Below are positions 34,892 through 44,260 of a DNA stretch of 64,000 bases, piece after piece. Numbering within the stretch: the first letter of the stretch is position 1; every line of letters starts with the position of its first letter. The notes under the pieces were generated by a model. The model was not told where the DNA came from and made no database searches. It saw nothing but the letters and a program-made list of their open reading frames with translations. The stretch is from DATBSK01 sp964532485. Lineage in GTDB: Bacteria > Actinomycetota > Acidimicrobiia > IMCC26256 > PALSA-555. The translations under genes were made by a program, and so were the position numbers. The DNA lies in NCBI GenBank assembly GCA_964532485.1, contig CAZHKE010000013.1, positions 1 through 64,000 of the forward strand, read 5' to 3'.

Positions 34892-36139
34892 ATGGCAGAA
34901 CTCGACAAGCCTCCACGCAACCTCAAGGCCATGCTCTCGGAGGCCAAGGACAGCTCCGAGCTCATGGTCGACCTCGCGTACGCCGCGCTCTTCTTCTCCG
35001 ACGAGCGGATGGCCGACGAGGTGCTCGAGCTCGAGGAACGGCTCAGCGGACTGGTCCACGAGATGTACGAGATCTGCGTGCTCGCGGCGCGATCGCCACG
35101 AGACGCCGGGGAGATGTCGAGTGTGCTCCACGTCGTCGCGGCGATCGAACGCATGGCCAACGCGGCTGTCGACGTGTCACGCGTGGTGACGCATCGCCTC
35201 GGGATACCGGCGGCGCTCGTCGCCGACCTCGCGCAGGCCGAAGAGGTGTCGCACCGGGTGCGCGTGCGAGACGACTCCGCGCTCGCGCACCGATCGCTGG
35301 CCGATGTCGAGCTGCCCGTGAAGGTCGGCATGCGCGTCGTGGCGATCCGGCGCACCAAGGAGTGGATCATCGATCCCGACGGTGACGAGGTCCTCGTGCC
35401 CGGCGACGTGCTCATCCTGCGCGGGCCCCCGGAGGGCATCGGGGAGCTGCGCGAGATGGCGGGCGCACCGGAGTGGCGCCCACCGATCGCCGACGAGGAG
35501 CCCGCAGTCCCCACCGATCTCGACCGCGCCGTCGACGTCCTCGTGGAGATGAAGAACATCTCGGAGGTCGCGGTCGGGCTCGCCTACTCCGCGATCCTCT
35601 TCAACGACCAGAGCCTCGCCGCGGAGGTGAACCACCTCGAGGACCGGCTCGACGAGATGCGGGAGCGCCTCGAGGTCTGGGTGCTCCGTTCGGCGGCCGA
35701 CGAGCTCGACCCCTCGCCGCTGCGCGGCCTGTTGCACATCGGGGGCGCGGCCGAGGAGATCGGCGACGCGGCGCAGCAGATGGTCTGGCTCGTCGAGGAG
35801 CAGGAGGAGATGCACCCGATCCTGCGCGTCGCGCTCGGCGACAGCGACGAGGTGATCGCCTGGGTGCCGGTCGCGGAGGGCTCGGCGATCGACGGCCGCA
35901 CGCTCGCCGAGGAGCAGCTCGAGACCGAGACCGGCTTCTACCTGCTCGCCATCCGTCGTGCGGGTCGTTACCTCTACCGACCGCGCGGGCGAACGCGCTT
36001 CGCGGCCGGCGACGAGCTGATCGGGAGCGGACCCGACGAGGGTCAGGCCAAGCTCGCCGAGCTGTGCGGGTACCGGATGCTCGAGGACGACGACACCGGC
36101 GAGATCGAGCTCGTGCCCGCCTCGTCGGCGTCGCCGTGA
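34892..36139 (+). CDS. tandem PhoU-TrkA_C regulatory protein
   Basis: 415 residues built as an internal duplication. Half one: PhoU-like helices (LKAMLSEAKDSSELMVDLAY) then a TrkA_C/RCK-C domain (VKVGMRVVAIRRTKEWIIDP, EVLVPGDVLILRGPPEG). Half two repeats it (LVEMKNISEVAVGLAYSAIL, then TGFYLLAIRRAGRYLYRPRG, RFAAGDELIGSGPDEG). TrkA_C domains bind small ligands or cations and gate transporters. No membrane segment. Placed 2 nt after the SLC41-like transporter, so it is the obvious candidate for its cytosolic regulator. Confidence 0.82.
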   Translation: MAELDKPPRNLKAMLSEAKDSSELMVDLAYAALFFSDERMADEVLELEERLSGLVHEMYEICVLAARSPRDAGEMSSVLHVVAAIERMANAAVDVSRVVTHRLGIPAALVADLAQAEEVSHRVRVRDDSALAHRSLADVELPVKVGMRVVAIRRTKEWIIDPDGDEVLVPGDVLILRGPPEGIGELREMAGAPEWRPPIADEEPAVPTDLDRAVDVLVEMKNISEVAVGLAYSAILFNDQSLAAEVNHLEDRLDEMRERLEVWVLRSAADELDPSPLRGLLHIGGAAEEIGDAAQQMVWLVEEQEEMHPILRVALGDSDEVIAWVPVAEGSAIDGRTLAEEQLETETGFYLLAIRRAGRYLYRPRGRTRFAAGDELIGSGPDEGQAKLAELCGYRMLEDDDTGEIELVPASSASP

Positions 36140-36152
36140 GCACGCTCGTCGG

Positions 36153-38543
36153 GTGACACCTGATGGCCCGGTGACCGCACCGGCCGTGACGTCCGACGAC
36201 GGACTCACGGCCGAGGAGGTGCGCGATCGCGCCGCGCGCGGGCTCACGAACGACGCCGGCGGTCGGACGAGCCGCACGTACGGCGAGATCATCCGCGCCA
36301 ACGTCTTCACGCGCTTCAACGCCATCCTCGGCACGATGCTCGCCGTCATCCTGGTCGTCGGCGAGATCCAGGACGCGACGTTCGGCATCATCCTCGTGGC
36401 GAACGCGGCGATCGGCATCGTGCAGGAGACCCGGGCCAAGCGGACGCTCGACCGACTCGCCGTGCTGAGCGCGCCGAAGGCTCGCGTCGTGCGTGACGGC
36501 GAGGTTTCGGACATCGCCGTCGAGGACGTGGTGCTCGACGACCTCCTCGAGCTGCGCACCGGCGACCAGGTGCCCGCCGACGGTGAGGTCCACCGCGCCG
36601 ACGGGCTCGAGATCGACGAGTCTCTGCTCACCGGTGAAGCCGATCCTGTCGACAAGCGATCCGGCGACGAAGTGCTCTCCGGCAGCTTCGTGGTCGCGGG
36701 CACCGGTCGGGTGCAGGCGACGCGCGTGGGCGCCGAGGCCTACGCGCGCAAGCTCGCGGCCGAGGCCCGACGGTTCACGCTCGTGCGTTCGGAGCTGGTC
36801 GAGGGGATCAACACGCTGCTGCGCTACATCCAGTACGCGCTCTTCCCGGTGTCTGCGCTGCTGCTGTGGCGCCAGCTGGGGAGCCACGACGTCGAGCAGG
36901 CGCTGGTCGGCGTGGTCGCCGGCGTCGTCGGAATGGTGCCCGAGGGCCTGGTGCTGCTCACGAGCCTGGCATTCGGCATCGCGGCCGTGACGCTCGCGCG
37001 GCGCAACGTCCTCGTCCAGGAGCTGCCTGCCGTCGAAGGACTCGCTCGCGTCGACGTCGTGTGTCTCGACAAGACGGGCACCCTGACCGAGGGCGACGTC
37101 GCGTTCGACGACCTCCTGATGCTCGACGGGGAGGCGGTCGAAAGCCCGGGGATCGAGGCCGATGAGGTGCGCGCGGCCCTCGGAGCGCTTGCGGATGACG
37201 CCAACCGGAACGCGACGCTCGGCGCGATCGGCGCCGTCTTCGCCGCGCCGGGGTGGGAGCGCACGGGCGCAATCCCGTTCTCGTCGGCGCGCAAGTGGAG
37301 CGCAGCCAGCTTCGACGCGCACGGGGCGTGGGTGATCGGAGCGCCGGAGATGATCCTCGCCGGCGCCTCGGTCGCTGACCCGGTGCGCACACGAGCCGAC
37401 GAGCTCGCCGGCGAAGGACGGCGGGTGCTCCTCCTCGCGCACGCGGACGCCGCACTGCCCGACGAGACACTGCCGAAGGATCTGCAGTCGGTCGCGTTGG
37501 TCCTCCTCGAGGAGAAGGTCCGTCCCGACGCGGCCGAGACGCTCCGCTACTTCGAGGAGCAGGGGGTTGCACTCAAGGTGATCTCGGGCGACAACCCGCG
37601 CACGGTTGCCGCCGTGGCGCGAAGGGTCGGCCTCGACCACGCCGACTCGGCATTCGATGCTCGGGAGCTGCCCGAGGACCTCGACCAGCTTGCTGGCGTG
37701 CTGGAGGAGCGCTCGGTGTTCGGGCGCGTGACGCCGCACCAGAAGCGTGCGATGGTCGCAGCGCTCCAGTCGCGCGGCCACGTCGTAGCGATGACGGGTG
37801 ACGGGGTGAACGACGCGCTCGCGCTGAAGGACGCCGACATCGGTGTCGCGATGGGGTCCGGTGCCGCGGCGACGCGGGCGGTCGCGCAGCTGGTGCTCCT
37901 CGACGGCAAGTTCGCCACGATGCCGGGGGTCGTCGCCGAGGGCCGGCGTGTCATCGCCAACATCGAGCGCTCGGCGAACTTGTTCGTCACCAAGACCGTG
38001 TACGCGGTGCTGCTCGCGGTCGCGGTCGTGTTCACGGGGTGGCGCTACCCGTTCCTGCCGCGACACCTCACGATCGTGAGCACGTTCACTATCGGCATCC
38101 CGGGCTTCGTCCTCTCGTTGGCGCCGAACAGCCGCCGCTACATCCCGGGCTTCTTGACGCGTGTGCTGCGCTTCTGCATCCCGGCGGGAGTCGTCGCGTT
38201 CGTCGCGTCACTGGTCGCGTATTGGTTCGCCCGGTTCGAAGACGACCTGGCGCTCCGAGAGGCGCGCACCACCGCGACCCTCGTGCTGGTCGCGGTCGGG
38301 CTCTGGGTGCTCGTGCTGCTCGCGCGCCCGTTCAACTGGTGGAAGGCGCTGCTCGTCGGTGCGATGGCCGGCTCGGTGGTGCTCATCCTGCTCATCGAGC
38401 CACTGCGCGACTTCTACGCCCTCGAGCTGCCCGATGCCCGTGCGATCGGGCAAGCGGCGCTGATAGCCGTCGCTGCGATCCTGCTGCTCGAGATCGTCTG
38501 GCGCACGTCGAGGGTCATCGCGCGCCGGCGAGACGTCGCCTGA
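36153..38543 (+). CDS. P-type cation-transporting ATPase, CtpE-like
   Basis: 796 residues. DKTGTLTEGDV carries the phosphorylated Asp306; ESLLTGEADPVDKRSGDEV is the actuator loop, with TGEA instead of TGES. VVGMVPEGLVLLTSLAF is the M4 PEGL motif, and MTGDGVNDALALKDADIGVAMG is the hinge. About ten membrane spans. The PEGL motif and short N-terminus match CtpE-type ATPases of mycobacteria, which have been linked to Ca2+ uptake. No heavy-metal CxxC domains. GTG start 13 nt after the preceding stop; GTG 36171 is an alternative. Part of the cation island. Confidence 0.88.
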   Translation: MTPDGPVTAPAVTSDDGLTAEEVRDRAARGLTNDAGGRTSRTYGEIIRANVFTRFNAILGTMLAVILVVGEIQDATFGIILVANAAIGIVQETRAKRTLDRLAVLSAPKARVVRDGEVSDIAVEDVVLDDLLELRTGDQVPADGEVHRADGLEIDESLLTGEADPVDKRSGDEVLSGSFVVAGTGRVQATRVGAEAYARKLAAEARRFTLVRSELVEGINTLLRYIQYALFPVSALLLWRQLGSHDVEQALVGVVAGVVGMVPEGLVLLTSLAFGIAAVTLARRNVLVQELPAVEGLARVDVVCLDKTGTLTEGDVAFDDLLMLDGEAVESPGIEADEVRAALGALADDANRNATLGAIGAVFAAPGWERTGAIPFSSARKWSAASFDAHGAWVIGAPEMILAGASVADPVRTRADELAGEGRRVLLLAHADAALPDETLPKDLQSVALVLLEEKVRPDAAETLRYFEEQGVALKVISGDNPRTVAAVARRVGLDHADSAFDARELPEDLDQLAGVLEERSVFGRVTPHQKRAMVAALQSRGHVVAMTGDGVNDALALKDADIGVAMGSGAAATRAVAQLVLLDGKFATMPGVVAEGRRVIANIERSANLFVTKTVYAVLLAVAVVFTGWRYPFLPRHLTIVSTFTIGIPGFVLSLAPNSRRYIPGFLTRVLRFCIPAGVVAFVASLVAYWFARFEDDLALREARTTATLVLVAVGLWVLVLLARPFNWWKALLVGAMAGSVVLILLIEPLRDFYALELPDARAIGQAALIAVAAILLLEIVWRTSRVIARRRDVA

Positions 38544-38565
38544 GGCGGCTCGAGGAGCGCAGGGC

Positions 38566-39258
38566 TCAGACCGCGGTTCCGACGATGCTGCCGACGAGCG
38601 CGGTCAACACCATCGCGAGCCCACCGCCGACGACGACGCGAAGGGCTGCCCGCGTGATCGGTGCTCCACCAAGGCGTCCGGCGACCGCGCCCGTCATCCC
38701 GAGGACGGCGAGTGCCACGAGTGCCATCGCCGCGATCAGCGCGTTGCCGGTCGCGAACACGAGCACCACGAGCGGCACCGCGGCACCGAGCGAGAAGGTC
38801 ACCGCCGACACCGCCGCCGCCTGCCAGGGGCGAGCCGGGACGGCACCGGTCATGCCGAGCTCGTCGCGCAGATGCGCCTCGAGCGCGTCGGTCTTCGTCA
38901 GCTGCTCGGCGACACGCCGAGCGAGCGGCGGTTCGAGCCCCCGGCCCTCGTAGATCTGGGTCAGCTCGTCGAGCTCGAGCTCGGGGGTGGTGGCGAGCTC
39001 CCGGCGCTCCCTGTGGATCTCCGCCTTCTCCGTGTCCCGCTGGCTGCTGACGGACACGAACTCACCTGCGGCCATCGACATCGCACCTGCCGCCAGCGCA
39101 GCGAACCCGGCCACGGCGATCTCGCTGTTCGACGCGCCCGCCGCCGCGACTCCGATCATCAGGCTCGCGGTGGACACGATCCCGTCGTTGGCACCCAGCA
39201 CCGCCGCGCGCAGCCACCCGACGCGGGTGTACCGGTGACGTTCACGATGGAGCTGCAT
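38566..39258 (-). CDS. VIT/CCC1-family membrane protein
   Basis: 230 residues. WLRAAVLGANDGIVSTASLMIGVAAAG is the family first helix with the GANDG motif. ALAAGAMSMAAGEFVSVSSQRDTEKAEIHRER is the cytosolic metal-binding helix with Glu and Asp residues, and two C-terminal helices finish it. Eukaryotic VIT1 and CCC1 move Fe2+ or Mn2+; a similar role is inferred. ATG overlaps the corA stop by one base, so it is translated with corA. Confidence 0.88.
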   Translation of the reverse strand: MQLHRERHRYTRVGWLRAAVLGANDGIVSTASLMIGVAAAGASNSEIAVAGFAALAAGAMSMAAGEFVSVSSQRDTEKAEIHRERRELATTPELELDELTQIYEGRGLEPPLARRVAEQLTKTDALEAHLRDELGMTGAVPARPWQAAAVSAVTFSLGAAVPLVVLVFATGNALIAAMALVALAVLGMTGAVAGRLGGAPITRAALRVVVGGGLAMVLTALVGSIVGTAV

Positions 39259-40259
39259 CAGATCCAGTCACGCTTCTTGAAGAACCAGAAGATCGGGATC
39301 CCGAGCAGCACCATGAGTCCCACGATCACGAGGAAGCCCTCTTCCCAGTCGAGCTCCGGGGCGTTGCGGAAGTTCATGCCGAGCACACCCGTGATGAGCG
39401 TGGCGACGATGAGAATCGCGCCCCAGGCAGCGATCTTCTGCTGCGACCGGCTCAGTCGGTTCGACGAAGTCGCGAGCTCGGCGTCACGCAGTCCGGTCAG
39501 CACGTCGCGCTGACTCTCGATGAGGTCGGAGACGCGCAGCACGTGGTCGGCGAGATCTCGGAAGTGGACGATCGCGAGCTCCGGGATGCACGAGACCTCT
39601 CGCCGCACGATCTCGGCCGTGACGTCGCGCAGAGGAGCGGCTGCGCGCCGGAACCGCACGAGAGCCTTGGCGAGCGCGAAGAGCAGCATCACGTGATCGT
39701 CGTCCTGCGCTGACCTCTCGTCCGCAGCCGCGACCACTGCGTCCTCGGCTTCGTCGAGGCGGTCGTCGAACGTCTCGCTGACCTGGAAGTAGCGGTCGAC
39801 GACCACGTCGAGCAACGCCCAGAGCAGAAGCCCGACGTCGGCCGTGCCATGCTGCGCGCGCTGGAGCTCGAAGCGCCGCCGGACCGTGTCGACGGGGAAG
39901 TCACCGGGGTCGCCGTCGTCGGGGTGCTGGTGGACCGAGATGACCCACCCGGCGGAGAAGACGATGTCGATCTCCCGGGTGTGGAGCCGGGTGTCGCCGA
40001 GGACGCAGTCGTACACCGCGACGTGGAAGTGATCGTCGTAGTGGGCGAGCTTCGTCCGCTGGCCCGCCTTCGCGAGGTCCTCCCGAGCGAACTTGTTGAC
40101 GTCGAGCTCGTCGAGGAGGTGTTGGAGCGCAGGGGTCGCCGCGTCGTCGGTGTCGACCCAGACGGTTCCCTTCGATGCATCGAGACGGCCCATCACGTCG
40201 CCGACGTCGGACTCCCCCGGGGGTTCACTGTCGTGGCCGTACCACCACGCTCGGATCAC
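39258..40259 (-). CDS. corA: CorA-type magnesium transporter
   Basis: 333 residues. Soluble N-domain (TVWVDTDDAATPALQHLLDEL, VFSAGWVISVHQ), long stalk helix, then IAAWGAILIVATLITGVLGMNFRNAPELDW with the GMN selectivity motif between two C-terminal transmembrane helices. It ends with the positively charged KKRDWI. Pentameric Mg2+/Co2+ channel. The frame stays open far upstream, but GTG 40259 sits 7 nt after TAGGCT and gives the normal length. Operon with the VIT gene and convergent with the P-type ATPase. Confidence 0.9.
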   Translation of the reverse strand: MIRAWWYGHDSEPPGESDVGDVMGRLDASKGTVWVDTDDAATPALQHLLDELDVNKFAREDLAKAGQRTKLAHYDDHFHVAVYDCVLGDTRLHTREIDIVFSAGWVISVHQHPDDGDPGDFPVDTVRRRFELQRAQHGTADVGLLLWALLDVVVDRYFQVSETFDDRLDEAEDAVVAAADERSAQDDDHVMLLFALAKALVRFRRAAAPLRDVTAEIVRREVSCIPELAIVHFRDLADHVLRVSDLIESQRDVLTGLRDAELATSSNRLSRSQQKIAAWGAILIVATLITGVLGMNFRNAPELDWEEGFLVIVGLMVLLGIPIFWFFKKRDWI

Positions 40260-40266
40260 GGCGACG

Positions 40267-40272
40267 AGCCTA
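40267..40272 (-). promoter_or_regulatory. -10 element for corA
   Basis: TAGGCT, 7 nt before the GTG; overlaps by 2 bp the plus-strand TACGAT (40271-40276). Confidence 0.5.
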
Positions 40273-40276
40273 CGAT
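40271..40276 (+). promoter_or_regulatory. -10 element for acyl-CoA dehydrogenase
   Basis: TACGAT; would give a short UTR of about 25 nt carrying GGGGGA before ATG 40308. Confidence 0.35.
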
Positions 40277-40307
40277 GGCTGTCGCGCGCACAGGGGGAGA
40301 CCCACAG

Positions 40308-41588
40308 ATGGCCGTCGACACGACCGAGATCAGTCCGGAGCAGCTCCGCGATCAGACCACCGAGTGGCTTCGGGAGAACCTGCCCGCGGGCTGGATGGAA
40401 GCGATCGACACCGGCGATCGCGACCGGTGGTCCCAGCTCCGCGGTGAGCTCGACTACGACGAGTGGTGCAAGCGGCTCGGCGAAGCCGGCTACGCGACGC
40501 CCACCTGGCCGGCCGAGTACGGCGCGGGTCTGTCGCTGGCACCCGTGCAGGCGAAGCACGTCAACGAGGTGCTCAACCACTACAAGGTGGCGCGGCCCTT
40601 CAACATCATCGGCATCGGCATGGGCGGGCCGACGATCATGGCGTGCGGCACCGAGGAGCAGAAGCAGCGCTTCCTGCGACCGCTCGCGACGAACGAGGAG
40701 ATCTGGTGCCAGCTGTTCTCGGAGCCGAGCGCGGGCTCCGACGTGGCCGGCCTGTCGACCCGTGCCGAGCGCGATGGCGACGAGTGGGTCGTGAACGGCC
40801 AGAAGGTGTGGACCACGCTCGCGCACATGTCGCGCTGGGGGATGTTGCTCGCGCGGACGAACCCGGACGTGCCGAAGCACAAGGGCCTGTCCTACTTCGT
40901 GCTCGACATGCAGGCACCGGGTGTCGAGGTCCGACCCCTGGTCCAGATCACCGGCGACGCGGAGTTCAACGAGGTGTTCATGGAGGACGTGCGCGTTCCC
41001 GATGCGATGCGCGTCGGGGACGAGGGGCAAGGCTGGCACGTCGCCATCACGACGCTCATGAACGAGCGCGTCGCGTTGTCGGGCGCCGGATCCATCTCCG
41101 GCGACTCGGTCGGCGGGAATCCCGTCGACAAGCTGATCGCGCGGCACCAGCCGGTCGTCGACCCGCTGCTGCGGCAGCGGCTCGTGCAGCTCTACATCGA
41201 AGGACGGCTCATCAAGCTCAACAACCAGCGCGCCACCGACAAGCGCAGGAGCGGGGGCGAGGTGGGCCCCGAGGGATCGATCACCAAGCTCATGCAGGCC
41301 GAGTTCAACCAGCGGCTCCAGAAGGTCGCGGTCGACCTCGAAGGTTCAGCCGGCGTGGCGTGGGAGGGCAAGCCGTTGGGTCGCGAGGGGGCACTCGGGT
41401 TCCTCAGCGACGTCGCCGACGAGTCCCGCGACATCGCACGCGGGTTCCTGCGCTCCCAGGCGAACACGATCGAAGGTGGGACGTCGAACGTGATGCGCAA
41501 CATCCTCGGCGAGCGGGTCCTCGGGCTCCCGAAGGAGCCCGACAACTCCCGCGACCTTCCCTGGAAGGACGTCCCCCGCTCGGCCTAG
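40308..41588 (+). CDS. acyl-CoA dehydrogenase, FadE type
   Basis: 426 residues. YATPTWPAEYGAGLSLAP, WCQLFSEPSAGSDVAGLSTRAERDGDEWVVNGQKVWTT, DMQAPGVEVRPLVQITGDAEFNEVFMEDVRVP and the C-terminal FLRSQANTIEGGTSNVMRNILGERVLGLP are canonical for large actinobacterial FadEs acting on branched or sterol side-chain acyl-CoAs. The start with GGGGGA about 9 nt upstream is preferred to ATG 40275. Stands between corA (divergent) and the cyclase gene. Confidence 0.9.
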   Translation: MAVDTTEISPEQLRDQTTEWLRENLPAGWMEAIDTGDRDRWSQLRGELDYDEWCKRLGEAGYATPTWPAEYGAGLSLAPVQAKHVNEVLNHYKVARPFNIIGIGMGGPTIMACGTEEQKQRFLRPLATNEEIWCQLFSEPSAGSDVAGLSTRAERDGDEWVVNGQKVWTTLAHMSRWGMLLARTNPDVPKHKGLSYFVLDMQAPGVEVRPLVQITGDAEFNEVFMEDVRVPDAMRVGDEGQGWHVAITTLMNERVALSGAGSISGDSVGGNPVDKLIARHQPVVDPLLRQRLVQLYIEGRLIKLNNQRATDKRRSGGEVGPEGSITKLMQAEFNQRLQKVAVDLEGSAGVAWEGKPLGREGALGFLSDVADESRDIARGFLRSQANTIEGGTSNVMRNILGERVLGLPKEPDNSRDLPWKDVPRSA

Positions 41589-41603
41589 CGGTCGACGGCT
41601 TCG

Positions 41604-42659
41604 ATGCGAGCGGGGCTCCGGCGCTTCCTCCGCCGGCGAGGGGCGAGCGCGGCGGAGATCGACAATGCGACTCGCGGTCGCTACCTCGCGCTCCTCGTGC
41701 TCGACCGCGAGATCCTCCCCGGCGCGCGCAAGCACTCGCTGGCTGACCTGGCCGCTCGGGGGAAGACGGATCTGGCGACGGCCCGCGCTGTCTGGCGGGC
41801 GGTCGGCTTCCCCGACATCCCCGACGACCTCGCCGCGTTCACCGACGCTGACATCGCCACGCTCCGGGCATTCCTCGAGACGTTCGCCGATTCGTGGTTC
41901 GTCGACTGGTCGTTGGACGTCGCCCTCAGCCAGGCGCGTGTCGTCAGCTCGTCGTTGGCCCGCATCGCCGACGCGGTGACCGATGACGTCGCGCGCTCGT
42001 TCCGCGCAGCTTCCGACGCGGGGTTGAGCGATGAGGAGCTTGCCGAGCGCATCGCGGCGAAGGTCGACTTCGACGCGACCGAGGAGCTGATCGGCCACCT
42101 GTTCCGCCTCCAGCTGCGCTCGGCGCTCTGGCGGCGCCTGGCGGGCGTCGCTCCCGGTGATCCGGGGACCGTCCACGGTGCCGTGGGCTTCGTCGACCTC
42201 GTCGGCTACACCGCGCTCGCGGAGCAGCTGGAGGACGACGAGCTCGCCGCGCTCCTCCGGCGGTTCGGCGACATCGCCTACGACACCGTGGTCGCGGCAG
42301 GCGGTCGGATCGTCAAGACGATCGGTGACGCCGTGATGTTCGTCTCCGACACGGCCACCACTGCGGCAGAGATCGCGGTGACGTTGACCGAGCGCACGAT
42401 TGGTGACGAGCTGCTTCCCGCGACGCGTGCCGGTGTGGCAGCGGGCGCGCTCGTGCTGCGCGAGGGTGACTACTTCGGGCCGGTCGTCAACCTCGCGTCG
42501 CGCCTCAGCGAGCTCGCCCGACCGTCGACGGTCCTCGCGCCGGCGGGGCTCGGAGAGCTCCTGGCCGGCGACGCCCGCTTCGCCGTGCGTCGCATCCCGT
42601 CGAAGCGGATCCGCGACATCGGACGAATCGACGTCTGCGCGATCTCACGCGCCCCCTGA
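41604..42659 (+). CDS. class III adenylate/guanylate cyclase, Rv1264-like
   Basis: 351 residues. The N-terminal regulatory domain includes RYLALLVLDREILPGA, HSLADLAARGKTDLATARAVWRAVGFPDIPDDLAAFTDADI and a helical linker. The C-terminal cyclase domain has GAVGFVDLVGYTALAEQLED (metal Asp) and GGRIVKTIGDAVMFVSDT (second Asp and Lys). YFGPVVNLASRLSELARPS supplies the transition-state Asn/Arg region. It makes cAMP (or cGMP) from ATP (or GTP). In the M. tuberculosis relative the N-domain gives pH control; whether that holds here is unknown. Intact counterpart of the broken gene at 20.6 kb. Confidence 0.88.
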   Translation: MRAGLRRFLRRRGASAAEIDNATRGRYLALLVLDREILPGARKHSLADLAARGKTDLATARAVWRAVGFPDIPDDLAAFTDADIATLRAFLETFADSWFVDWSLDVALSQARVVSSSLARIADAVTDDVARSFRAASDAGLSDEELAERIAAKVDFDATEELIGHLFRLQLRSALWRRLAGVAPGDPGTVHGAVGFVDLVGYTALAEQLEDDELAALLRRFGDIAYDTVVAAGGRIVKTIGDAVMFVSDTATTAAEIAVTLTERTIGDELLPATRAGVAAGALVLREGDYFGPVVNLASRLSELARPSTVLAPAGLGELLAGDARFAVRRIPSKRIRDIGRIDVCAISRAP

Positions 42660-42718
42660 TGCGCCGTTGGCACGTGGAGCGAACACTCGATCGCCCAGCG
42701 TGACAACCGTTGGAGGTG

Positions 42719-44218
42719 CTAGCAGCGGCGGTCGTGCGCCGGGGGCCTGCCCGACACGAGGTACCGGTCGACGACTCGGTCGACGCAGCGGTTGCCCGTC
42801 GCGTAGCTGCCGTGCGTGGTGTCGTCGACCGTCAGGAGCCGCGAGCCGGCGAGCCGACGCTGCAGGTCCTGCGCGCCGGCGAAGGGCGTCGCCGGGTCGC
42901 GCGTCGCGCCGACCACGAGCACGGGCGGCGCGTCGGTGACGTGCACGTCGCCGATCAGCTCGTCGGCACGAGGCTTGGGGAGGCGATCGTCGCATCCCGA
43001 GGGCCCGCTGGCGAAGAGGGGTCCGAAGAACGGGTAGGCCGCGACGAGCTCGAGGTAGGTCGCCCGGAAGTCGTCGAACGACACGACCGGCTCGGCATCG
43101 TCGGCGCAGACGATGATCCCGAGCACCTGCTGGAGGTTCGAGTAGGTGCCGTCGTGGCGCCGACCCACGTAGAAGTCGTTCAGCAGCAGCAGCGTCGCGC
43201 CGTCGTCTCGCTTCGCCGCGGACCGCAGGCCCTCGGCGAGGATCGGCCACTCGTCACGCGCGTACAGGGCCGCGACGAGTGCCGTGTAGAACTCCGACGC
43301 GCCGACGGTCCGTGCACCGTCGCCGCCGTCGATGCGGACGCCCTGCTCGAACCGTGCCTGCAGGCGCTCGAGTGCGGCCCGGGGATCGCCGCCGGAGTGG
43401 AACGCGCAGGTGCCATCGTGCGCGCAGTCGTCGAGGAACTCGCCGAGCGCACTCTCGAAGCCGGCAGTGTTGGCCCGCAGCTCTTCGGTCATGGTCGAGG
43501 AGAGGTCGACGGCCGAGTCGAGCACCATCGCCCGGATCCGGTGCGGGAACTGCTCTGCGTAGAGCGCGCCGAGGACGGTCCCGTACGAGTAGCCGAGGAA
43601 GGTCAGGTTCTCGTCACCGACAGCCGCGCGGATCCGATCGAGGTCGCGGGCGACGTTGCGTGATCCGAGGCGAGCGAGCCAGTCGCCGTTGCGGGCGACG
43701 CACTCCGCCACGAGATCGACCGAGGAGGCGGTGCCGTCGTAGAAGCCGGGTAGGTCGGCGCGCCCGTTCGGCGTCGGATCCTCGGACCACGCCGCTTCGA
43801 ATGTCGCGTCGTCGACGCACCGCACCGGTCTGGAGCGCCCGACGCCGCGTGGGTCGAACGAGACGACGTCGAAGGAGCGACGAGCAGCCGCGGGCATGAG
43901 ATCGACGGCCTGGCGGAGGGTCTCGGTGCCTGCGTCGCCCGGACCGCCGTAGTTCACGATCAAGGTCCCCACGCGGTTGGCCGGTTCGTCGGCCCGGCGT
44001 CGTATCAGGGCCAGGTCGAGCGTCTCGCCGTCGGCCGCCGCGTAGTCGACGGGGACCGCGAGGGTGGTGCACTGGAGGCTCCTCGCGCAGCGCTTCCAGT
44101 CGAGCCCCTCGCGCGGCGCGGACGGCGCGCCCACCGGCGAGATCGCGCCGATGGTCACACTCGTGCAGACGAGTGCAACGGCGGCGAGCGCGCGGGGCGG
44201 TCGCGCGCTTCGGCCCAC
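42719..44218 (-). CDS. secreted alpha/beta hydrolase, tripeptidyl aminopeptidase (TAP) family
   Basis: 499 residues. Signal peptide MGRSARPPRALAAVALVCTS with a cleavage-like region before residue 35. LIVNYGGPGDAGTETL (oxyanion region), VVSFDPRGVGRSRPV and LTFLGYSYGTVLGALYAEQF (nucleophile Ser211) are visible. A TAP-like C-terminal domain has VLVVGATRDPATPFAGAQDL (Asp) and DDTTHGSY (His). Exported peptidase or esterase. GTG start 6 nt after TAGGGT. Divergent from mca. Confidence 0.9.
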   Translation of the reverse strand: MGRSARPPRALAAVALVCTSVTIGAISPVGAPSAPREGLDWKRCARSLQCTTLAVPVDYAAADGETLDLALIRRRADEPANRVGTLIVNYGGPGDAGTETLRQAVDLMPAAARRSFDVVSFDPRGVGRSRPVRCVDDATFEAAWSEDPTPNGRADLPGFYDGTASSVDLVAECVARNGDWLARLGSRNVARDLDRIRAAVGDENLTFLGYSYGTVLGALYAEQFPHRIRAMVLDSAVDLSSTMTEELRANTAGFESALGEFLDDCAHDGTCAFHSGGDPRAALERLQARFEQGVRIDGGDGARTVGASEFYTALVAALYARDEWPILAEGLRSAAKRDDGATLLLLNDFYVGRRHDGTYSNLQQVLGIIVCADDAEPVVSFDDFRATYLELVAAYPFFGPLFASGPSGCDDRLPKPRADELIGDVHVTDAPPVLVVGATRDPATPFAGAQDLQRRLAGSRLLTVDDTTHGSYATGNRCVDRVVDRYLVSGRPPAHDRRC

Positions 44219-44224
44219 GCACGC

Positions 44225-44230
44225 ACCCTA
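44225..44230 (-). promoter_or_regulatory. -10 element for the TAP-family hydrolase
   Basis: TAGGGT, 6 nt before the GTG. Confidence 0.5.
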
Positions 44231-44247
44231 TCGGTCGTCCGGCCCGG

Positions 44248-44253
44248 TAACGT
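44248..44253 (+). promoter_or_regulatory. -10 element for mca
   Basis: TAACGT, 7 nt before the GTG. Confidence 0.5.
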
Positions 44254-44260
44254 CGCGGGG

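Noticed and set aside
34892..36139. PhoU phosphate regulator
   Set aside because: PhoU-like helices are interleaved with TrkA_C domains and the neighbour is an SLC41-like transporter, not a Pst phosphate system.
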